In this document: one piece after another, positions 1 through 7,698 of the stretch | Numbering within the stretch: position 1 is the stretch's first letter | How the letters are laid out: each line of letters begins with the position of its first letter | NCBI GenBank assembly: GCA_036003885.1 | Contig: DASYSA010000611.1 | Location: 1-12,432 of the forward strand | Source: DASYSA01 sp036003885 | Lineage (GTDB): Bacteria; Acidobacteriota; Blastocatellia; UBA7656 | DNA: 12,432 nucleotides | Direction of reading: 5' to 3' | Program-made: the position numbers and the translations under genes | The notes under the pieces: generated by a model | Database searches by the model: none | Told to the model about the DNA's origin: nothing | What the model saw: only the letters and a program-made list of their open reading frames with translations

Positions 1-2354
1 TAGACAACCACGCCGCTTGGCGGGTTCTCACCTATTGTGGCCGCAGGGGCCTGAAATCCCCCGCCGCCCGGCATGCGATAAGCATCTTCGGGCTTGAACA
101 GATGAACGTCGGCTTTTGCGACTGCATCTGCCATCTGATGAAGCACCGGAAGATCGTCGAGCACCCAGAAGGACCTGCCCTGTGTCGCGGCTATCAGATC
201 CTTCTCGCGTTTCTGAATGACCAGGTCTGTTATCGGCACGACCGGCAGGTTCAAGCCAAGAGACTGCCAGTTCTCCCCGTCATTGAACGAGACATAGAGG
301 CCCGTCTCAGTGCCCGCGTAGAGCAATCCCTGGCGAGCCGGGTCTTCTCGAATTACGCGAGTGAAGGCATCTTCCGGAATGCCATTCGTTATCTTCTTCC
401 AGGTCTTACCGAAGTCGCTCGTCTTGTAGAGATAAGGATGATAATCGTCCAGCTTGTACATCGTCGCGGCAACGTAGGCGGTGCCGGCGGCGTGAGGCGA
501 TGCCTCGATTGAGTTGACCTGAATCCACTCGGGCATGCCTTTAGGTGTCACATTCTCCCAGTTCTTTCCCGCGTCGCGTGTGACATTGACGAGCCCGTCA
601 TCTGATCCGGTCCAGATCAAGCCTTTCTGAATCGGTGATTCCATCAGCGTGAATATCACGTCGTAGTACTCGATGCTGGTGTTGTCTTTGGTTATCGACC
701 CGCCCGAGGATCCCTGCTTGGATTTGTCGTTGCGGGTCAGGTCGGGGCTGATTACCTGCCAGCTCTGGCCTTCGTTCGTCGATTTGAAAAGCACGTTCGC
801 GCTGGCGTACAGGACGCTCGGATCATGGGGCGAGAAAACCAGAGGAAAATTCCACTGAAAGCGGTACTTCAAATCGGCTGCGCCTGCCCCCATCGGATTG
901 TCCGGCCAGGGAGTGACGCTGCGCTGTTGTCCGGTGTGGTGATCGTAGCGCGTGATCAGCCCGCCGTATGAACCAGCGAACACAATATTCGAGTCTTTGG
1001 GGCTCGGGGCAATCCATCCGCTCTCACCTCCGCCCACGTCGTACCAGTGGGTGGCATCGATCCCGCCCTCCGTGGTGCGGCTTGCGATCTTGACTGTCGA
1101 GTTGTCCTGCTGGGCGCCGTAGATGTGATAGGGGAAATCGTTATCGACGGCGACCCGATAGAACTGCGCGGTCGGCTGATCCTGCTCGGTCCATGTCCGG
1201 CCGCCGTTGAACGAGACGTTAGCGCCTCCGTCATTGCTGTTGATCATGCGCAGCGAATCATTGGGCGCTATCCACAGATCGTGATTGTCGCCGTGGGGGA
1301 CGCTGATCTGCGTAAAGGTGCGACCGCCATCGTTCGACTTATAAAAGCCAGTGTTGAGCACGTAGACCGTGTCGGCATTCTGAGGATCGGCGTATATCCG
1401 TGTGTAGTACCAGGCTCGCTGCCGAAGGTTGCGCTGTTCGTTGACCCTGGTCCAGGACTGGCCGCCGTTGTCCGAACGAAAGACTCCACCGTCTTCGGCT
1501 TCGATGATCGCCCAGACTCGCTCCGGATTGGCTGGAGAGACTGTGATGCCGACCTTGCCGATGGTCCCTTTGGGAAGTCCGCCATTGCGAGTGATCTCAG
1601 TCCAGGTATCGCCTCCATCGGTCGACTTGAAGACGCCGCTGCCGGGTCCGCCGCTCTCCAACGTCCACGGTTTGCGATAGACCTCCCAGAGTCCGGCGTA
1701 GAGGATTCTCGGATTCGAGGGATCGAGGATCAGGTCACAGACGCCGGCCTTGTCGCTTCTGTAGAGGACCTTTTGCCAGGTCTTACCTCCATCGGTCGAG
1801 CGGAAGATCCCGCGCTGTTGATTCGGCCCCCAGACGTGGCCCAGGGCGGCGACATAGACGATGTCGGGGTTGAGGGGATGCACACGCACGCGTCCGATCT
1901 GCCGCGTGTCTTCAAGCCCGACGTGCTTCCATGTCTTGCCGGCGTCGGTGGACTTGTACACGCCGTCGCCGTGGGAGACGTTTCCGCGAATAGGAAGCTC
2001 GCCCATCCCGACGTAGATGACGTTGGGGTCGGATTGAGCGACGCCGATTGCGCCCACGGAGCCGGTCTTGAAGAATGAGTCCGAGACTGGCAACCAGTTG
2101 ACGCCGCCGTCGGTGGTCTTCCACACGCCGCCGCCGGTGGCGCCGAAGTAGTAGACATTTGGTTGCGAGGTGACGCCTGCTACCGCGGTAACGCGGCCTC
2201 CGCGGTAGGGTCCGATCTGCCGCCACTTGAGTCCTTTGAGCAGAGACGGGTCATACTGTTGCGCTGGCGTCTGCGCGGGATGAAACAGAATCGATGCGAT
2301 CGCTGCTATGAGGCAAACGATGAGATGGGACTTCCAACTCTGGCTAGTCAACAT
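1..2354 (-). CDS. Secreted Asp-box (BNR/sortilin-like) beta-propeller protein, C-terminus off the left edge
   Basis: The minus frame is open from ATG at 2354 to base 1 (784 codons), so only the N-terminal part is present. The start is supported by an AAGGGAG ribosome site ending 9 bases upstream. Residues 1-32 form a Sec signal peptide: a hydrophobic core around LIVCLIAAIASILF, then a TPAQQ cleavage region. At least eleven Asp-box motifs of the form S-x-D-x-G-x-T-W follow, at about residues 80-87, 135-142, 186-193, 244-251, 294-301, 340-347, 381-388, 525-532, 592-599, 645-652 and 689-696. This matches the VPS10/sortilin or 'WD40/YVTN/BNR-repeat' exported proteins, often labelled glycosyl hydrolase and usually around 1000 residues in Acidobacteriota and Bacteroidota. 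The eleven repeats suggest one or two propellers. Hydrolase activity is not shown: no catalytic motif is evident, and the label in databases is largely inherited. A role outside the cytoplasm, binding or degrading polymers, is inferred. Confidence 0.88.
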   Translation of the reverse strand, partial: MLTSQSWKSHLIVCLIAAIASILFHPAQTPAQQYDPSLLKGLKWRQIGPYRGGRVTAVAGVTSQPNVYYFGATGGGVWKTTDGGVNWLPVSDSFFKTGSVGAIGVAQSDPNVIYVGMGELPIRGNVSHGDGVYKSTDAGKTWKHVGLEDTRQIGRVRVHPLNPDIVYVAALGHVWGPNQQRGIFRSTDGGKTWQKVLYRSDKAGVCDLILDPSNPRILYAGLWEVYRKPWTLESGGPGSGVFKSTDGGDTWTEITRNGGLPKGTIGKVGITVSPANPERVWAIIEAEDGGVFRSDNGGQSWTRVNEQRNLRQRAWYYTRIYADPQNADTVYVLNTGFYKSNDGGRTFTQISVPHGDNHDLWIAPNDSLRMINSNDGGANVSFNGGRTWTEQDQPTAQFYRVAVDNDFPYHIYGAQQDNSTVKIASRTTEGGIDATHWYDVGGGESGWIAPSPKDSNIVFAGSYGGLITRYDHHTGQQRSVTPWPDNPMGAGAADLKYRFQWNFPLVFSPHDPSVLYASANVLFKSTNEGQSWQVISPDLTRNDKSKQGSSGGSITKDNTSIEYYDVIFTLMESPIQKGLIWTGSDDGLVNVTRDAGKNWENVTPKGMPEWIQVNSIEASPHAAGTAYVAATMYKLDDYHPYLYKTSDFGKTWKKITNGIPEDAFTRVIREDPARQGLLYAGTETGLYVSFNDGENWQSLGLNLPVVPITDLVIQKREKDLIAATQGRSFWVLDDLPVLHQMADAVAKADVHLFKPEDAYRMPGGGGFQAPAATIGENPPSGVVV

Positions 2355-2363
2355 TGACGAATG

Positions 2364-2370
2364 CTCCCTT
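2364..2370 (-). promoter_or_regulatory. Ribosome binding site of the Asp-box protein
   Basis: On the minus strand AAGGGAG ends 9 bases before ATG at 2354. It fixes the start and places the signal peptide directly at the N-terminus. Confidence 0.6.
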
Positions 2371-2427
2371 CGATCCGCGTTAGCAGGGTGACACCTGATC
2401 TGTCAGTTCGGTAGTAATGCGATGGTT

Positions 2428-2457
2428 TTCATACCACAGGTACGGCACGAGTTTCAA
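2428..2457 (-). promoter_or_regulatory. Possible promoter for the Asp-box protein
   Basis: On the minus strand TTGAAA (2457-2452) and TATGAA (2433-2428) are 18 bases apart, about 70 bases before the start codon. The -35 is a 5/6 match and the -10 only 4/6, so this is a weak suggestion. The rest of the 259-base gap between the toxin gene and this gene (2355-2613) holds no gene I can support and no clear terminator. Confidence 0.25.
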
Positions 2458-2613
2458 ACACGCCAGGCGGATAATCGGGGCGGTTATGTCTCTAGCAGGA
2501 TGCGGAGAAACGGCACGAAGATTCGAAGACACAAAGCCGTGCTAAGTCATGGCACTTAACTCACTGTTAGCGCTCCTTCGTGTGAACCGACTCGTCAAGG
2601 TCGTCTCACGGAA

Positions 2614-2907
2614 TCACAGACGAGACTTCCAATAGCCGGGTCTCCTCTTGTGGTGTGCAATGGCGACGACCTCGATGACCGCTTCTTGAGTCAGATAATA
2701 TGACGGCGAAAGGAAACCTGGGTAAGACAAGACGCCGAGTGCGTGAGTCAAAGGCCGGATATCAGGTGCTTCAGCGATGTGGCGAAGCGACAGATCTAAC
2801 TCGAGCAAGAGGGCTCGAGCCGCCGATTCGCTGCGCTTGTGATACCAGTCATACGCCGATGCCATTTCCTCGGCTGCTTCCGGATGAAACTCAATTGTCC
2901 GAGCCAC
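2614..2907 (-). CDS. RelE/ParE-family toxin with a scrambled central segment
   Basis: GTG start at 2907, 97 residues, typical for the RelE/ParE superfamily (ribosome-dependent RNases or gyrase poisons). The N-terminus has FHPEA...WYHKRS and the helix LSLRHIAEAPD. The C-terminus has the family ending VVAIAHHKRRPGYW. Between them, residues about 55-69 read LGVLSYPGFLSPS, which does not fit the family. The neighbouring frame over the same bases reads RRLVLPRFPFAVI, the expected core beta-hairpin. Restoring one G near 2741-2743 gives H-G-T-R-R, and removing one T near 2697-2698 gives V-I-Y-L followed by the correct tail. The gene therefore appears to carry a -1 and a +1 frameshift that together keep the ORF open. 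The product is probably inactive. The gene overlaps the antitoxin by 17 bases, with AGGG 5 bases before GTG, as expected for coupled translation in a two-gene operon. Confidence 0.8.
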   Translation of the reverse strand: MARTIEFHPEAAEEMASAYDWYHKRSESAARALLLELDLSLRHIAEAPDIRPLTHALGVLSYPGFLSPSYYLTQEAVIEVVAIAHHKRRPGYWKSRL

Positions 2908-3133
2908 TGGAGCCCTGAAGAAGACGAGCCCTCACCACTTCCCATGGGATAGTCTCAACCGCGCCGGAGTCCAACTGCGCCACTCGGCGTTCGACTTCCT
3001 CTTTCCACGCCCCTTCCACACTTTCATCAACTTCGCTCTCGAGGCTTTCAATCAACAGCCCAGCAAGAGTGGCTCTATCTTCCTCGGGCAGGTCAGCGGC
3101 CTTCTCAAACAATTCGAGTACTGATATGCGCAT
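2891..3133 (-). CDS. Addiction-module antitoxin (PF09720-type)
   Basis: ATG at 3133, 80 residues. The pattern is that of the putative addiction-module component family (Unstab_antitox, PF09720 / TIGR02574): an N-terminal helix ending LPEEDRATLAGLLIESLE, then an acidic stretch and the conserved W-K-E-E-V-E-R-R-V-A-Q-L-D-S-G block, then P-W-E-V-V-R-A-R-L near the C-terminus. Such antitoxins bind and neutralise a RelE/ParE-type toxin encoded immediately downstream, as here, where the toxin GTG lies inside the last codons of this gene. The family normally represses its own promoter as well. No Shine-Dalgarno sequence precedes the ATG, and a -10-like element sits so close that the mRNA may be leaderless. 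The protein itself looks intact, unlike its toxin partner. Confidence 0.88.
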   Translation of the reverse strand: MRISVLELFEKAADLPEEDRATLAGLLIESLESEVDESVEGAWKEEVERRVAQLDSGAVETIPWEVVRARLLQGSSGSDN

Positions 3134-3139
3134 TGCCGC

Positions 3140-3148
3140 ATTTTATCA
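3140..3148 (-). promoter_or_regulatory. Extended -10 promoter of the toxin-antitoxin operon
   Basis: On the minus strand TGATAAAAT (3148-3140) matches the extended -10 pattern TGnTATAAT with one mismatch. No good -35 is seen 17 bases upstream, which is usual for extended -10 promoters. Transcription would begin at or within a base or two of the antitoxin ATG at 3133. Confidence 0.4.
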
Positions 3149-3265
3149 CAGTCGCCGCCGCACACCAGCGCAAACGCAGACGGCGAGCGAGGTCCTTGAT
3201 TTGGGCTCCCCTCTAATATGTATTCCTCCGTTGAGCCATCCTCCCTCTGATAAGTTTCCAATGAG

Positions 3266-3364
3266 CTAATCAGGTAATGCGTCTATCGCCTTCAGCGTAT
3301 CCATAGCGCGAACGGTATCAGGACCGGAATATTTTTCCAGCAATCCAGCGATCCTGGGATCCAA
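3266..3364 (-). other. Short minus-strand reading frame, possible gene remnant
   Basis: A 32-codon frame starts at TTG (3364) and ends at TAG (3268-3266). It reads LDPRIAGLLEKYSGPD followed by a helix-like VRAMDTLKAIDALPD. The composition looks protein-like, with no rare-codon runs. There is no convincing ribosome site, and the frame is closed by a stop just upstream of the TTG. It could be the tail of a lost gene or chance. It lies in the 332-base gap between the antitoxin and smc (3134-3465), which otherwise holds only the two promoters. Confidence 0.2.
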
Positions 3365-3376
3365 CTATCGGAATGT

Positions 3377-3405
3377 TTGACAGAAGGCGACCTCTACCTT
3401 ATAGT
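3377..3405 (+). promoter_or_regulatory. Sigma70-type promoter of smc
   Basis: TTGACA (3377-3382, perfect) and TATAGT (3400-3405, 5/6) are separated by exactly 17 bases. The expected start near 3412 gives a 5' leader of about 54 bases. A small inverted repeat, GATCC-TG-GGATC at 3350-3361, lies 15 bases upstream; whether it is an operator is unknown. Confidence 0.65.
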
Positions 3406-3454
3406 GTGCCTTGCTCTCCAAACGACTATATATGTTGTGGTTTTGGTGACGCGC

Positions 3455-3458
3455 AGGA
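3455..3458 (+). promoter_or_regulatory. Ribosome binding site of smc
   Basis: A short AGGA lies 7 bases before ATG at 3466. It is weak but well placed, and it supports the start that gives the canonical SMC N-terminus (FRLEKLEVLGFKSFADRT). Confidence 0.5.
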
Positions 3459-3465
3459 CTAGCCC

Positions 3466-6400
3466 ATGTTCAGACTCGAGAAACTGGAAGTACTCGGCTT
3501 CAAGTCCTTTGCCGACCGTACCTCGCTGGCCTTTGGCGAAGGCATAACCGCTGTGGTCGGACCCAACGGCTGCGGCAAGAGCAACATCGCCGAAGCCATC
3601 TCCTGGGTGCTAGGCGAACAGTCCGCCAAGAGTCTCCGCGGCGGCAAGATGGAAGACGTCATCTTCAACGGCACCCGAGACCGAAAGGCCGTCGGAATGG
3701 CCGAGGTTCTGCTCACCCTCGTCGCAATTGAAGACATTGCCGCCAGGGACTCCGACGAGGGCCTCTCCGAAGACGAACACGCCTATGACGAGGCAGTCGA
3801 GACCGCCGAAAGAGCTGCCAGGTCCGCTCGCTCGCTCGTCGAACAGTTGGACCCGCCGCAGCCGGAGGCAACTGAGCAGCCGGCTCCAAAAAACGATGGA
3901 CTTGCCACTGCGGCTTCCGAACCTGAAACCTCGGCGGCTGTAGCCGAGTCAGCGCCCGCCGCGAACCTGAAAGCCGAGGCCGACTCGCGGTCCCCGGAAC
4001 TCGACGACCCTCACACGCAGGAGTCAGCCAAACACCTTAACGCGTTTCGCCGCCGCAAGCGCAGAGCTGTCGCGATCATGGCGGGCGAACGCATCACCGT
4101 CGGCCGAAGACTCTATCGGACCGGCGACAGTGAGTATTTGATGAATGGGCGCGCCTGCCTTCTGCGCGACGTTCAAGACCTGTTCGCAGGCACCGGTCTG
4201 GGCGGCGCCCACTATGCCATCATCGAACAGGGACGCATAGGTCAGATACTCTCATCCAAGCCACTCGATCGCCGCGCCCTGATCGAAGAAGCCGCCGGCA
4301 TCACCAAGTTCAAATCGCGAAAGCGCACGACCGAGTTGAAGCTGGAGTCCGCCAGACAGAACCTGCTAAGGCTCAATGACATCATCAGCGAAATAGAGCG
4401 GCAGGTGAACAGCCTCAAGCGCCAGGCCCAGAAGGCGCGGCGCTATCGACGGCTGCGCGAAGAGATGCGCGGCGTGCAGAAGCTCGTCTTCACATTCGAT
4501 TACTACAGGCTCAACGAAGCGAATGAACGAGTCACCCTCGAACTCGAATCGGCGCGGACCAAACAGGCCGAGGTCGACGCCCTGCTGACTGAACGTGAGA
4601 CAGAACATAAAGCGGCGTCGGCCGAGGCTCGCGCGGCCGAGGATATGCTGGCCGGGTTGCGCGACAGGGCTGCGGCCGCGGACCTTGAAGCAGACCGCGT
4701 CCGCAATCGGCGAACGTTCGAAGAACAGCAACTTGGCCAACTGACCGTTCGCATAGCCGAGCTCGAACGCGATCAGCAAGCGCTCGAGAGCCGCCTCATG
4801 CTGATCGACGAAGAGATCCAGCGTCGGGCGGGCGACCTTAAGTCGCTCGAAGAGGTCCTGACAGTCGAACAGGGCGATCTCTTGAAACGCGACGGCGAGT
4901 ATCAGGCCGAGCTCGTGCACCTGCGCGAAGCTGAAGGGGCCATCGACCGTCTTCGCCAGCTTATGCTCGGCGAGGTGGGAGCGACCGAACGGCTGCGCAC
5001 CCTTGGCTCGAATCTCGAAGACGCGCTGCGACGGCTCGATTTAAAGCAGACTGCCCTGGGCGCTGAAAAGGAGCGCGCTTCGACTCGGCTCGAAGACGCG
5101 TCCATCGAACACGTCCGCGTGACCGGCGAAGCGGAAACGGGCCGGGGAAGACTCGCCGAGTTGACCGGCTGGCTCGAGGAGAGGACGACAACTCTGGGCA
5201 CGGTCCGCGCCGAGACTGCGGCTCTTCGCTCCGAGATTGAAGCGATTCACACTCGCCGCAATGCGGCCGAGCATCGCCTCGCTTCACTTGAAGACCTGGA
5301 TGCTCATCACGCCTATTACTCGGATGCAGTCCAGCATGTGATGTCTCCCGAGAAGGCCGCACGGATCAATGCTCTGGGCACTCTCGCCGATTTCGTGGAA
5401 GTCGAGCCCCAATATGAGCGCCTGGTCGAGAGCCTTTTTGGACGCGAGCTTCAGTCGGTGCTGGTCCCGACGATCGACGATGCGCTTGCGGGCGTTGACT
5501 CGCTCAAGTCAGAAGGGCTGGGCCGCGGAGCGTTCCTCGTTGTGGGGCTTCACGGGGGCGAAGGTGATCCCCAGGACTACCTGATCGAGGCTTCGGCCGG
5601 CGACTTCGAAAACTCAGATAACCACACTCAAAGGACGACCTCCGATGCTCAGCAGGCCGGCGGCGAGAACGAGTATATCTCGGTGGATCGCCAACTACAG
5701 GCAGCTGAGAGTGAAGCGCAATCCGAAGGTCGGGAGCAGTCCACGATAGACCCCGAGCTTGCGGCATCTGAGGTGTTCGACTTGCTGGCGCAGCAGCGTT
5801 ATGACGAACAGTCGACGGCAGAGGCCGGGCGCTTCCAGCTCGACGTGCTGCGGGCGATCGAGCTTATGGGACTGCGGCCCGAGATCAGGACCGTCGTCGA
5901 ACGGGCCTTCCCGGACAAGTGCGACGCTTCAGTTGTACCTGACATCGAAGCCGCGCTTCTCCTGTCGATTGAAAATGCTTCTCAGGTCTACATCACTCAC
6001 GACGGCGAGCAAGTCGTGAATGGCCGGCTGATAATCAGCGGCGCGCAGGCAGGGTCCAAAGGCACGTCACTGCTGGCCCTCAAACGCGAGATCAAGGAGC
6101 TGCGGAACCAGACGCAAATGGTGATGGCCGAGGAAGAAGGGCTGGGAGAAGGTCTTGCCAGGGTGCAGTCTCACCTCGCCGAGGTCGAGAGTGAGGTTTC
6201 CGCTCTCGACGCGGAGCTTCGCCAGAACGAGAAGGGGATTGCGGCTATCGACTCTCAGCTCCAGGGTCTGGCGCGCGAGTTGGAGCGCGCCTCACAGCAC
6301 GTTCGGGTAGTCGAGTCGGAGCTCGAACAAGCGGCCCTGGAGCGCGCGGAGCTTGAATCGCGTATCGTGCAGGTGGCCGTAGAGCTTGAAGCGGCGGAGG

Positions 6401-7689
6401 CTTCGCGGGCTGCTGTCGAGTCGTCTGTTGCGGAAGCTCAGACCGGGCTTGCCGCGATGCGTCAGAGTGTTGAGCAGTTGGCCGAACAACTTTCAGCGGT
6501 GCGGGCATCGGTGGCAGTCCGCTCGGAACGGTTGCAAGCGGCTAAATCCGAACTGCGCAGAGTCGAGAATGAAGCCGAGGAGCTTCGATCGCGGATCAAT
6601 CGCAACAAGTTTGAGATGTACGAAGGCCACGGTCGCATCGAACAGTTGACCGCTTCGCGTGCCGAGGCCGAAGAACTGCTGGGGCGAATGGAGGCTGAGC
6701 GCGCCACTCTGGGCGAGGAGATCGAGGGTGTGGCTCTGGCGCTCACCTCGGCGCGCACCCGAACGGACGAGCTTGAGGCGGCGCTGAGCGAGCTAAGACA
6801 GCTGGGATCGGCAGCTCACGACCGGCGCGGCCAGATCGAGGTCGACCGCGCACGCATTCAATCCGACGCCGAACACCTGACTCGTACCTGCTATGCTGAG
6901 CTGGCTATGACGCTCGAAGACGTTGTGACAAGCGTCGAGTTGATGCGCGCAGCCGCCCAGGAGCTTGCCGCAGTCCCGGAGAGCGAAGACTCGTCGGACG
7001 ATGACGAAGCGGGCGCTGAGGAGAGAAGCGCACAACCGTCATCCGACATCGAGGCTGCCAGAACCCGAATGGATGCGTTGCGAATAAAGCTGGACGAGAT
7101 GGGTCCGGTGAATATGATGGCGGTGGAAGAGCTTGAGGAGACTGACGAGCGCTTCCGGTTTCTCACCGCGCAGCGGAGCGACATCCTCGAGTCGATAAGG
7201 ATGACCGAAGAAGCGCTGACCGAGATCAAACGCCGGTCCCGAGAGCGCTTCCGCCACGCGTTCATTCACATAAACCAGAACTTCCAGGAGATGTTCACCG
7301 AGTTGTTCGGCGGCGGGCGCGGCGAGATGATCTTGATCGATGAAGACGACCCGCTGGAATCCGGCATTGACCTGATCGTGCAGCCTCCAGGGAAGCGGCT
7401 TCAGAACGTGTTGCTTTTGAGCGGCGGCGAAAAGGCTATGGCGGCGATAGCGCTGGTGCTTGGGATATTTCAATACAGGCCGTCGCCCTTCTGCATCCTT
7501 GACGAAGTGGATGCGCCGCTGGACGAGACGAACGTAGGCCGGTTCACCAACAAGGTACTTCAGATGAGCCGGGATACGCAGTTCCTCGTGATCACCCACA
7601 ACAAGCAGACGATGGAAGCAGCCCGGGCTCTATATGGAGTGACGATGGAAGAGCTGGGCGTATCGAAGCTTGTATCGGTGAAGTTCTAG
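3466..7689 (+). CDS. smc: Chromosome segregation protein SMC, with large inserts in head and hinge
   Basis: SMC is the dimeric ATPase of bacterial condensin, which extrudes DNA loops to organise and separate chromosomes. All landmarks are present: Walker A GPNGCGKS (32-39), the Q-loop region IIEQGRIGQ (252-260), an N-terminal coiled coil from about 285 to 600, a hinge at about 608-860, a returning coiled coil to about 1165, the signature LSGGEK (1318-1323), Walker B FCILDE (1342-1347) and a D-loop APLDET. At 1407 residues it exceeds the usual 1170-1200. The excess sits mainly in an Ala/Glu/Pro-rich insert at about 88-203 in the N-terminal ATPase lobe and a polar insert at about 697-789 inside the hinge. 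A short acidic one lies at about 1172-1194. The frame is uninterrupted over 4.2 kb, so the inserts are real coding sequence. It appears monocistronic; scpA and scpB are not in the window. Confidence 0.97.
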   Translation: MFRLEKLEVLGFKSFADRTSLAFGEGITAVVGPNGCGKSNIAEAISWVLGEQSAKSLRGGKMEDVIFNGTRDRKAVGMAEVLLTLVAIEDIAARDSDEGLSEDEHAYDEAVETAERAARSARSLVEQLDPPQPEATEQPAPKNDGLATAASEPETSAAVAESAPAANLKAEADSRSPELDDPHTQESAKHLNAFRRRKRRAVAIMAGERITVGRRLYRTGDSEYLMNGRACLLRDVQDLFAGTGLGGAHYAIIEQGRIGQILSSKPLDRRALIEEAAGITKFKSRKRTTELKLESARQNLLRLNDIISEIERQVNSLKRQAQKARRYRRLREEMRGVQKLVFTFDYYRLNEANERVTLELESARTKQAEVDALLTERETEHKAASAEARAAEDMLAGLRDRAAAADLEADRVRNRRTFEEQQLGQLTVRIAELERDQQALESRLMLIDEEIQRRAGDLKSLEEVLTVEQGDLLKRDGEYQAELVHLREAEGAIDRLRQLMLGEVGATERLRTLGSNLEDALRRLDLKQTALGAEKERASTRLEDASIEHVRVTGEAETGRGRLAELTGWLEERTTTLGTVRAETAALRSEIEAIHTRRNAAEHRLASLEDLDAHHAYYSDAVQHVMSPEKAARINALGTLADFVEVEPQYERLVESLFGRELQSVLVPTIDDALAGVDSLKSEGLGRGAFLVVGLHGGEGDPQDYLIEASAGDFENSDNHTQRTTSDAQQAGGENEYISVDRQLQAAESEAQSEGREQSTIDPELAASEVFDLLAQQRYDEQSTAEAGRFQLDVLRAIELMGLRPEIRTVVERAFPDKCDASVVPDIEAALLLSIENASQVYITHDGEQVVNGRLIISGAQAGSKGTSLLALKREIKELRNQTQMVMAEEEGLGEGLARVQSHLAEVESEVSALDAELRQNEKGIAAIDSQLQGLARELERASQHVRVVESELEQAALERAELESRIVQVAVELEAAEASRAAVESSVAEAQTGLAAMRQSVEQLAEQLSAVRASVAVRSERLQAAKSELRRVENEAEELRSRINRNKFEMYEGHGRIEQLTASRAEAEELLGRMEAERATLGEEIEGVALALTSARTRTDELEAALSELRQLGSAAHDRRGQIEVDRARIQSDAEHLTRTCYAELAMTLEDVVTSVELMRAAAQELAAVPESEDSSDDDEAGAEERSAQPSSDIEAARTRMDALRIKLDEMGPVNMMAVEELEETDERFRFLTAQRSDILESIRMTEEALTEIKRRSRERFRHAFIHINQNFQEMFTELFGGGRGEMILIDEDDPLESGIDLIVQPPGKRLQNVLLLSGGEKAMAAIALVLGIFQYRPSPFCILDEVDAPLDETNVGRFTNKVLQMSRDTQFLVITHNKQTMEAARALYGVTMEELGVSKLVSVKF

Positions 7690-7698
7690 CCCTCGGGC

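Noticed and set aside
1047..2078. A 343-codon plus-strand ORF
   Set aside because: It is the antisense shadow of the Asp-box protein. The minus frame has a signal peptide, regular family repeats and a ribosome site, while this one has none of these.
3052..3261. A minus-strand TTG-started frame overlapping the antitoxin
   Set aside because: It overlaps the antitoxin in another frame and becomes unrelated to any pattern I know. The antitoxin explains the shared bases.
7039..7599. Long minus-strand ORFs opposite smc, for example 186 codons
   Set aside because: They are antisense shadows caused by the codon bias of smc, whose frame is continuous and carries all SMC motifs.
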